DNA of 24,648 nt from Botryllus schlosseri. Its lineage: Eukaryota; Chordata; Ascidiacea; Stolidobranchia; Styelidae. Of the stretch, positions 1 through 8,800 are shown in pieces (within the stretch, counting starts at the first letter, position 1; the number at the start of each line of letters is the position of its first letter). The stretch is taken from NCBI GenBank assembly GCA_000444245.1, contig ATSW01007650.1:1-24648 (forward strand), in the 5' to 3' direction. A program made the translations under genes and the position numbers. The notes beneath the pieces are model-generated. The model was not told the DNA's origin and ran no database searches. It saw only the letters and a list, made by a program, of their open reading frames with translations.

Positions 1-900
1 TCCAAGAGATTTCCACTTCCATACTAACAATATTCAGTTTCACAAACCGATACGTTCACCCCAGAATATGAGCGCAAAATGAACGTTCATTTGTGCTGCA
101 GACCAACATAAGAGCGGCATCAAGTGCTTTGAGCTGTTTCCGGAACAGAAATTCCGCACAGAACGCCATTTTCATTTCTCAAGCACACATTTACTGTTTA
201 CCTATCATCAAGCTTTGTGCGAGCAACGTCGGCAGTTTCACGAGATCAGCCGTTTTCGAGTAGTCTCCTTACACCTCAAGTGTAATATCTAATTACCCCA
301 ATTGTTTAATGTAACGAATCGATAGCTTGAATATCAATATTTCGAATTGATGGGGAGGATTGATGCGCAAATTGCAGTTTCCAAACAAGTCGACACCCCA
401 CCCCTAGCTGACTAGAGACTTAGACAATCACCATTGGAATATCGTTTCCGCATCAGATTGATATCAAACTGACGGATTGCACTACGCAGCGACATATGAT
501 TGTGCTGTACTAAGTCGTTTTCGAACCAGATAAGATTTGGCTGGTTACTTACATGCCACGATGTCGTCAAATTGATAAAGACAGAGAAATAGTTTGGGTA
601 TCAACATTTATTTCACTACATTGAGAGAGTCTTTTGGCTCCTCCCATGTGTCGGTTCGCTACAGCGGAGCGGTGCTGAATTGCTCATGATCGGTGGTGAG
701 TATCATGAGTTGACTCAAGCTTTTCCCCTGATGCCCTTCCTACCGCTACACTGTTTATTGTCCAGTGATCATTTAACCAAACGTTGGCGTGGCACAGGTT
801 TTTCTCGCCAGTGGCTGGGCTCTGGGAAACAGCAAGCCAGAATTGAACAAACGAACTCTGGTTCGCGAAACAACGCAGCGGAAATATTGGGGCGATTACC
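1..900. other. no recognisable gene
   Basis: AT-rich sequence with no recognisable gene in either strand. Only minor structure is visible, such as a short hairpin at 683-709 with arms CTCATGAT/ATCATGAG. An open frame running from 680 into the fold-back repeats at about 1078 owes its second half to the tandem repeat, so I do not call it a gene. Confidence 0.5.
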
Positions 901-908
901 TACAATTA

Positions 909-942
909 CCTATTGTGTCACATTGGCGTGTGACACAATAGG
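909..942. repeat. perfect 14-bp hairpin at left edge of fold-back element
   Basis: CCTATTGTGTCACA at 909-922 is followed by a 6-base loop (TTGGCG) and its exact reverse complement at 929-942. It sits just outside the left array of the 16-bp repeats. The related string GTGTCGGTGTCCGGT occurs in reverse complement at the right edge (around 1318-1334), so the hairpin may be part of a terminal inverted repeat. A terminator role is unlikely in this eukaryotic setting. Confidence 0.8.
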
Positions 943-963
943 TTCTATACCAATACCAAGAAA

Positions 964-1143
964 ACCTTTACCGAGAATGGACATTACCGAGAATGCTACT
1001 ACCGAGATAGACATTACCGAGAATGGTCATCATCGAGAATGGACACCACGAAGAATGTACATTGCCGAGAATAGCTAATGCCAGGAATCTAACCTACCGA
1101 GACGGACATTGTCGAGAAATTTATATCTGGGAATCGACACCGA
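964..1143 (+). repeat. 16-bp tandem repeat array, left arm
   Basis: The motif ACCGAG (or a variant) recurs at 970, 986, 1001, 1016, 1032, 1048, 1064, 1080, 1096, 1111 and about 1126, a period of 15-16 bp. Units are best preserved at the outer (left) side and decay toward the spacer. This array forms the left arm of the fold-back element. Confidence 0.85.
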
Positions 1144-1221
1144 ATTGGCAACGCCGTGGAGAACATACACACGACCCGTACATATGCATGTATGCATAAC
1201 ATGCCTGCATTGCGTACATTA

Positions 1222-1315
1222 CATTCTCGGCAATGTTCATTCTCGTTGGTGTCCATTCTCGTTAATGTCCAATTGTCCCTTCTCGGTAATGGCATTCTCG
1301 GAAAGTTTTCTCGGT
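1222..1315 (-). repeat. 16-bp tandem repeat array, inverted right arm
   Basis: CATTCTCGG (reverse complement of CCGAGAATG) recurs at 1222, 1238 and 1254, in a degenerate copy at 1270, then at about 1278, 1293 and 1307. It is the inverse of the left array and completes the fold-back structure. Confidence 0.85.
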
Positions 1316-1340
1316 ATTGACCGGACACCGACACAATCAA

Positions 1341-3720
1341 TGTATATATTGTATATTTGAGCCTGTAAGTTGTACCGCGCCCCAGTAATTTTCATGAACT
1401 CACTGCAATTTGCTACACATTCAAGAACAGTCATGCGAGATAATTCTGGCCAAGGTGAAACTACTGTATTGATGTTAGCTTGCTTGCGATCAAGAGTAAG
1501 ACACCACCCATCGCATTCCATAATCGGGTCAACGTTTTTTTCTTGCATTTACTTTAGACCAGTCAATTTGTGGGCCTGTAGTTTCCTGATAACAAGAAAC
1601 ATTATTGGGAAAGGATAAAGAATGATTGCCCGTTTATATTTGAATCATGTGTTTGTTATCTTTGAAATATGCTCAGCCTGGTGCCGTTGAAGCAATTACA
1701 AACATAGATACCATATCATCATCGTTAGAATTGCCCAAATGGTATGAGGCGCCATGACAGGAAACATTAAACAGTGACGTTCGTGAGGTTCGTTGTGTTA
1801 ATTAAATGATTGGTAAATTTCCATCACATCATCTTGACATTGTATCGTTATCGAGTACGTAGAAATATTTCCACTAAAACAACCTCTCTTTATTTGGAGC
1901 AATTATAGTATTCTTTACGACGCTTTGTGTATTTTAGGGATAAAGTTCGGCAAGAAGCCTGCGTCGGGAAATTCGAATCGATTACTTTGTTATTGGCGAG
2001 TAGTGACAGATGGATAGGATGACTGAAATCACAATCGGCGTTCGGAATCGAAATGCCGCCACAAAGTGGCACGCAACTTCTTTTCAAAGTTATTCCAGGT
2101 CATGACATGGAGATTCGACATCATACACTGCTGCTTATTGCGTTCACATTGCAATAAAGGGACGCTAGTAGCCTATACGTATACCGTACATATGATCATA
2201 ACATGCAAGCATGATCCAGTGCTATATCGTGACAGAATGTAACTCTATATCAGATATAGTTCGCCACGTAATGTTCCTATTGAACGAGCTCCACGCATTT
2301 CAACCCAGGTGTAATGTATGCAATACATATGATGTGATATTTCGTCAGATAAATACTATGTTAGCCATACTACGGATAATTCAATGACGGTAGTCTCGTT
2401 TTACTTTCGCACCATCAACAATAATACTGGTGGGCGTACTTCCTAAATTTAAGAATGCTCCCTGTCATTCTCATCAATACGATATTTCAAGTAGTTGGCA
2501 TTTGCGTAAATTGCGCACGCTGTACAGAAGTATTTCTCCCACCGACACATACAGTTGACGAACCGAATAAACCCGCGACTTGAATATGCGTTGTTTTGTT
2601 TCACAGTGTTGCCAACCATCAATGTACCGCAACAAATTGAGGGCATTTTTATTTGAAAACTATTGGTTGCATACCTCTCTGCTATAGTAGTCTATAATTA
2701 GACTTGAACATGTAACACTAATCGAATAAATCAATGGCTTGTTGGGTCTAATCGAACTACAGTGGTAGTTAGCCTACTGCAATTGATGTTGACGCATCGG
2801 CGGAGACAGATGCCTCCTCAACTTGCACCTTGACATTGCGCATGTGCATTTTGAAAAGTAAGATTGAACATTAAAACGTCATATTCGCGTCCAGCACAAG
2901 AAGCCTTTGATATACTCATATTCGTACTCATACATCATATATTATTCGTGAGGACTGAGGAGTCGCGAAATAAATAGGAGAACAAAAAGCAAGAATAAAA
3001 AAGGCCGTGCGCAACAAAGTTTGGAAAGCCCTGGCGTACACAGAGACAACCATCTTCTTCCCCAATATAGCATGCATGCATACGCGATTCCTTGAATAGA
3101 AACACCGACCGCGGTTTCACCCAAACCTATATATACAATACATACACGCAACACACAATATTCTTGTTTTGCGTCTTATTCGGTATCGAGAATGAGCGTC
3201 ACGGCTCATTGAAATCCTCAGCTTGAATGTCCGAANGCGAGGCGGCATTTTTCGATGGATGTAGGCCTATTTGTTTTTTAACTNATTATTAACAGAGTTA
3301 TATGATAGGATGAAAGCAATATGAATAACGTTCTAGANATCACGTAAATAATATAGTTAGTTTCTAATTTGTATACCCAACTTGAAGAAGCTTTGCATAA
3401 CTCATCGATTTTTCCATTCAACTTGGATATTTCGATGTAAAGTAGCCTATGTATGAGGGACAGGGGTACTTCGCTAGTCTAATTGCTTATGGTTATGAAG
3501 TCTTGGAGAAAATTCGGTTAACCAACCGCGTTCACTGGCCTTTTCTCCTGTGATAGACCTTCATGATGGAATAAATTTGGCAATATGAGACATGACAGTA
3601 GCGGAAGTAAATGAATAAAACTTACGAATGTATTCAACAATGCTCAACATTTCTTCAATACACAATTTTCCGATTAGATATGCTGCCGAATAAGGACCAC
3701 GTTACCTCAAAGGACACTTA
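1341..3720. other. no recognisable gene
   Basis: No convincing coding sequence. A segment at about 2770-2853 ends in a good plus-strand splice donor (AAAA|GTAAGA) and is open on both strands, but it is too short and unrecognisable to call. A phrase at 3395-3411 (GCATAACTCATCGATTT) recurs almost exactly at 3759-3775, which suggests a dispersed repeat. Confidence 0.45.
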
Positions 3721-3765
3721 GCATAACCATGGCCTACTAGGTACTTTAGTAGGCCATGGCATAAC
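3721..3765. repeat. 31-bp palindrome flanked by 7-bp direct repeats
   Basis: GCATAAC at 3721-3727 is repeated exactly at 3759-3765. The 31 bases between form an inverted repeat (CATGGCCTACTA, loop GGTACTT, TAGTAGGCCATG). Arms reach 13 bp if one flanking base on each side is included. A hairpin bounded by direct repeats resembles the remnant of a very small inverted-repeat insertion with its target duplication. No family is recognised. Confidence 0.75.
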
Positions 3766-5435
3766 TCATCAATTCTGACGAATTTTTGCCAGGTTTGCTT
3801 CTAGGCATTGTCCAACTCTACTGTATATGAGTATAGTATTAACAGATCGAAACGCATCAAGATAAATATGAGAAAGCGACCATGTATATTTACCCAAAAT
3901 AGACTCAATAATTTACGAAGAGATCACCTGACTTACCATGACCGACTGCGCGGGAGTAATCCCCATGGAAAAATAGAAGTAATTCACTCACGCATAGCGT
4001 CAGAAGAACTTGAAACTTAGAAAACGTAAGCAGGAAGTTACTATCGTATACATAATACATATTGAAAACGTCACCTGACTCATGCCGTCTAACAATCAGA
4101 GTATCACCATTGCACCATCTACCATCCGCATGATGCGCGGTCAACACGAAGCGTACGCGAAACACTATTTTAAAACATTTCAAAACACTAAATATATTTG
4201 CATGTCTATTTGGAAACGAAAACCGTTATAATANTCNTCCGCGTTACTTCCGCGTTACTTCATCACACACATTGCCGTACAGATATTCCCGAATAATACT
4301 ATCGCCAAGAGGTCAGGAGTTTAGTTTATAGAAAATTGCATGGTTCATCACTCTCTTGGCTTTCAGGTGTGTGTACTCTACGTTATGCCCAGAAAATGTG
4401 ATGTGCAGATTGCTTCCCTGTAATATACCCGATCGAACTATCGAGTAAATTGATGGCAAATCTCTAATAGGGTAATGAGACAGTACATCTTTAATGACAT
4501 CACTTAAACGCAAACGACAGTCAAACTAGAACAAATCTATGGAGATTTGACTTTGTACGACCTCGAACTTCACAAAAGAGTTCGTAGTGAAAATGAACGC
4601 TGAACATAAATTATGATGTCCCATTGCTAAACCAAAATTACACGTAACCCGAACGTATCATAGGCGGTGGTTCCGGCTAAACCAGAAGGCATCGCAGTTG
4701 CTTTGAGGTATTCATGGTGTTTGTCGACTACTATGGCCATTTACACCAGGCCCATATTCTTCATTTTTATTCCGTAACTAACGGTCCACTTCTAGGCTTT
4801 TTGTAAGGCACCGCTTGCGCGGATGAGGTGGCCAGGAGGAGTCTAGATGAACCTTCAACACTTATGTATAGGAAAAGGCATCGCAGCTTATTATGGCTTG
4901 CGAAAACGGTGTTGCAATGATTGCAAAAGCACTCAAATTTTTGAGGCAACTACGGTACTAATCATGTCTCAAACGTCTCACTATCTAACCCCGCGCTGAT
5001 ACCAATCTCCGAATGTGGTGCTGCGTCTCGCGAGTTAGAATGTATCGCTGAGACACGGTGAATTTGAAAGGTCATATCTAGATGTACCTCAGTATAACGC
5101 CACTAACTGGAGCACAACCTATAATAAAATTCAGAAAAATCAATGGCCGATATATTGCCTATATAATACAATTCTCTGAAGGAACAGAGCGGGTATTGTT
5201 AATGCGGTTGCTTGCCAAACACGAAGCAGAATATCCACAAATTTCGTTGTTTTCAAAAGTGCCCACGCTGCGCACAGACAAACTGAGTGAGGGTCTCCTG
5301 CGAATTCACGCCTGCAAATGACTACACATCGCCCGATCCCAAGTAACGACCATCGGAGTGGCCTAGTGTTTCTAACAAAACCATGAATAAACTGTCTAGT
5401 TTGGGTAACTCAGATCTATAGACGGGTAAACACAG
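3766..5435. other. no recognisable gene; downstream of G-alpha exon
   Basis: On the minus strand this is the stretch after the 5697-5814 exon, where the next G-alpha exons could lie, but no switch or NKxD motif was found. Open minus-strand stretches with possible splice sites occur at about 3931-4009 (donor GTAAGT), 4083-4172 (donor CAG|GTGACG) and 4395-4530. Their translations do not match G-alpha convincingly. A perfect 11-bp tandem duplication (CCGCGTTACTT) lies at 4239-4260. Confidence 0.35.
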
Positions 5436-5624
5436 CGTCTTGAATCAGAGATAGAGTATGCCGAGCTTCGGCGTTGGCAAGGGAGACTCAAAGATGAGCT
5501 CACGAAAGAGAGAATGACTGGAGATGAACGAACACCGCGTTTGCGCAAGGATGGAAATTCGTCCACAAACCCCCACAAAAGTAGCACCATTGAGCATATC
5601 GTTATGGTACATAAAGCTAGATAG
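5436..5624 (+). CDS. possible exon, unknown product (weak)
   Basis: The stretch opens right after an acceptor-like ACACAG| and stays open for 62 codons to a TAG at 5622-5624. The translation is charged and looks helical (ESEIEYAELRRWQGRLKDEL, then KERMTGDERTPRLRKDG), with more protein-like texture than the surrounding frames. It lies on the strand opposite the G-alpha gene, 73 bp from its second exon. I recognise no family and see no strong donor; ATG|GTACAT at about 5606-5608 is weak. It could equally be a chance frame. No partner exon was identified. Confidence 0.18.
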   Translation, partial: RLESEIEYAELRRWQGRLKDELTKERMTGDERTPRLRKDGNSSTNPHKSSTIEHIVMVHKAR

Positions 5625-5696
5625 AGCGATAACCGTTCCTGTTACCAACGCGATCTAACAATACTAATGCTAGGCCTGTTCTCAGCATTCACTTAC

Positions 5697-5814
5697 CGAG
5701 GTACTCCATGGACTTGATAAGAGTTTTCATTGAGCTTTGGATGTTTTTCGAAATAAGCGGCACAAACGACGTCTTCTCGGCGTCCGTATAGCCCGACCCG
5801 TGAATAATCCTCAT
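5697..5814 (-). CDS. G-protein alpha subunit, helical-domain exon
   Basis: This 118-bp exon continues a heterotrimeric G-protein alpha subunit, the GTP-binding switch that couples seven-helix receptors to effectors at the inner plasma membrane. It begins immediately after CACACAG with MRIIHGSGYTDAEK, continues through FVPLISKNIQSSMKTL and ends at SMEYL plus one base before GTAAGTGA. MRIIHGSGY is the linker between the P-loop helix and helix A of the helical domain, and the wording is that of the Gq class (MRIIHGSGYSDEDK). The rest diverges, with about half of 39 residues identical to Gq recalled from memory. It joins in frame (phase 0) to the exon at 11264-11409 and leaves phase 1. It is richer in GC than its flanks. 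The next exon was not found. Confidence 0.9.
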
Positions 5815-8800
5815 CTGTGTGACCATAAGAAAGAATTTGTATCAAGTGAATTAAGCTTATACAAAGGAAAAGNTCTTAACCGCTATAGTGTGGCGCCATT
5901 GAGGAAAACGCTAAACGNGAAGACAAAGTTGCGTGGCGCTGTACGATATACACTCAGCGGTGCCTAAATCGAAATAACATGCTATCCTATGCCGTTCCTA
6001 GAACAGCATTGTCTTACATTCTTTCGGGATATTTGAAGTGGTGTGCACTGTAATTTGTGTAGAATTGTACAATGGAAACATACCGGAAAATAACCATGCA
6101 TCAACATCCGCTCAGCGTCCATGATGAATGATATTATCTCCACGTGATTTGTGGGTAACAGGTCAGATTACGCATGGGTTTGGAAGGGATAGCCTCAAGT
6201 TCCATTAACACACGTTGACTGCTGATGAGAAGTAAGATGGGGTATTTTCCAGAAGTTGGAACTAAATAATTCACACAGTAAGGGTAATTTTCCGCCTAGC
6301 ATGGTGGTTCCCAACAGTCCCTCACGCCCTGTGTTGTAAGGAGACGGAGTCTGACGACCAGGGAAACGCCCGCTCTAGCAGTAATTCTCAATCTGCTATA
6401 ACCACCGTAATTAGTCGATTGGTGTGGATTATCAACGAAAAATTAAAATACCTCCTCTTCTACTAGCTGGAATTGAGTCAAATTTGTTTTGCATCGTCTC
6501 TGAAGACAGCTCAACAATTTTATGGGGTTAACAGAAAAATTTGAATTTTTTTTTAATTTTCCTATTTAAATTAACAAATTTAATTGGATCTGCGGAGCCC
6601 CATACTTGTTAGAATTGAACTAAATTTAGTGTGCAGCGTTTTTTTAGGGTAACCTGACTATTTAATGACTGAACGGCTGGAATCCAGAACAAAAAGTTAT
6701 TTTTGAACAGCCCTACAATACAGTATTTGATTAAATCGTTGTGAATTGAATGATACCACGAAATATAAGGGTACCATATTAGATCTTTCCATCTGCAAAG
6801 TAGCGGTAAGAACGTTGGGGGAACATACACCGAGACGAGATGTTGCCGCATTACTTGGATCATTTGTCCCACCAGCCAAAGCCATACGGTAAAGTGGTCG
6901 AGCAAGGCAAAAACAGCCTATGCCATATCATTAAATCAACTTCCAGCTTGCACTTTTCGTTGGATTGGTTACGTCACAATTCAAGCGCGACGCGATAATA
7001 GAATCCAAGATTCGTCTTGTAAGCAAAAAGCTAATTCGAATACTTTGATGGGATGGATAGCCCCTAGTTATAAAGAAGTTGAACTGATAGGACCTTACAT
7101 AAGACAATAAAGGATACCGGTATTATAGGAATTGTTAAAGGGCAATAGACTATGTGACCGCATTGGCCAATACATGTGAGTGTTCTACCTGTTGAGGAAA
7201 TGTGTCAGATACAAGTAAAGGCATCGTCGAGTGGCCTAAAAATCAATCCGTTGGTGACTGCAGCATCGCAATAGGTTCAAGCCCACACTGACCATTGATT
7301 ATACGATGGGAACGCGCCAGCATCTGAGAAATTCTGAACCTTGCAACGCCTCATTCTACGAAGCAAGTCTAACGTTCCTCAATTCCGTTGTGAGACTTAC
7401 TCAAGTTTCACGAAACGGTATCTATTATTAATTGCGAAGAGATCCGATAAAAATATCCGGCTCATTCATTTATTCCGGGCCGAAATATCCTCCGGATAAG
7501 AGAAACTCACCCGCAACGCGTCCTCATGGATACGCAGGTCATAACATTCAATGTGTCGTTGGATTGGAGGGATTATATGGCAGACATCGCACTTCAGATC
7601 AACAACGGACGGCAATTCAAGCCAATGTTTCCGTGCCATTCACGTTAAAAGTCTCGAAAAGTCAATAATTCTCATACTATGCGAGTCTGAGAAACTTCAT
7701 ATCCACGGCGTGGGTTTGTGGCACTTACACAGTCGCGAAAAGCTTGACGGATACCGNGCTGGTGAAAGACACGTTCACATTGAATACATTGACTGAANCT
7801 NAANAGTAAGACTCCGAGTTGTATATTTCTTCACCGTCTATATTCTATATGATTTCAAACTCGCCGACTTGTCAGAATTTCAAATTGCAGTATCTTTCGA
7901 CAAGCAATCGCTGACCTTTTTTCCAAAAAAAGGCAATTCCAAAATTATACTGAGATTTTAAATAGCTCTGCAAATGTGACTCAATTCCCAGCGTCGGCGT
8001 TGAAATCTGACATATTGCGATTGCGAGGCACTGCTGACTTACGCAGTATCAAATTCTCACCATGTCACTACACCTGAGTTTTCTTCTTTCCGAAAATTGT
8101 TTATGTACGGAAACGATATATAAATCTCTACTTCCGTGGCGTTGAATTTGTGCTCAATTGAAAATTATCTGTTTTCTTGGTTTTAAAATGCATTACATAA
8201 GTGCAGCAGCGAATTTATTGTTTTGATGCTTTTTGGATGAAAATAAGATTGACTTCCTGTTACATCTACACGTGTCCGCCCACAGCATGCTCAAACAAAC
8301 TTGATGTAACTGGGTTTCGAATTATACTGTTTCGCTATCACAATTAATCTGAGTAATGACCATAACCAATATGACAAGTCCATAGACGAAGTCGAAATGT
8401 ACATCAACGATTCAACACAGTCCGGTCCTGAAACTAGGCTTCGATACGGCCATCAATATAGAAGAGGAATGTATAATACTGCGGTCATGTATTTCATGAT
8501 CCCCGAATCGGTTTACGATCATAGCGCGCTTCCATTGCCCACTGCACAGTTAATATACATTGACAATAACGAGTTTCCCATCACAAAGCCATCAGCAATT
8601 GTCCCAGCCTTGGGCGAAGGCGAAGGTACAACACAACATTTGGTTCAATGACCGATCGTTTATCTCATGTGTTCGCGGCCCGACGGTACGCTGATACACA
8701 TTGCTGTTTACAGCGTTCCGTTTCGCATTATAGAACTTGTGGTTCGTTAGAGGGTGCATGATGAATGTTAATCTTCCAAGAAAACGAAAATGAATAAAAT

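Larger units (their letters stand above)
909..1340. mobile_element. fold-back / MITE-like element with repeat-built arms
   Basis: Two arrays of a 16-bp motif (core ATTACCGAGAATGGAC) face each other, about 11 units on the left (964-1143) and 6-7 inverted units on the right (1222-1315), around a unique spacer of about 80 bp. The arm edges also match: left ACCAATACCAAGAAAAC aligns with the reverse complement of the right CAATACCGAGAAAAC. Inverted terminal arms made of short direct repeats are typical of Foldback-type DNA elements and some MITEs. There is no coding capacity. The exact ends and target duplication could not be fixed, so the boundaries are approximate. Superfamily unknown. Confidence 0.65.

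Noticed and set aside
680-1078. 132-codon plus-strand open frame
   Set aside because: Half of it is the translation of the 16-bp tandem array, and the remainder has no recognisable domain.
4083-4172. Minus-strand stretch reading RWCNGDTLIVRRHES as a diverged G-alpha exon
   Set aside because: Phase and donor fit, but spacing between W and RR is two residues short and the preceding segment lacks G-alpha residues. It is too weak to call.
4395-4530. Minus-strand stretch reading DLPSIYSIVRSGI…HITF as the switch I exon
   Set aside because: It would lack the catalytic Arg and the switch Thr and is not followed by DVGGQ. Similarity is at chance level.
4767-4949. Minus-strand FECFCNHCNTVF as part of a C2H2 zinc finger
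   Set aside because: The paired histidines of the finger are absent and no adjacent finger is present.
5353-5412. Second tRNA-like SINE head (GAGTGGCCTAGTG…)
   Set aside because: The A box looks fair, but the expected B box about 45 bp later (GGGTAACTCAG) is too far from consensus.
5410-5600. Minus-strand frame reading RRSSAYSISDSRR as the next G-alpha helical-domain exon (RRxEYQLSDS)
   Set aside because: The conserved LWxDxGIQ before it and YYLxDLDRI after it are absent, and no good splice donor follows. The similarity is confined to a few residues.
6303-6400. GGTGGTTCCCAAC and CAGTAATTCTCAATC as hAT termini
   Set aside because: Both resemble hAT ends, but neither has a partner end or flanking duplication, so they stay unassigned.
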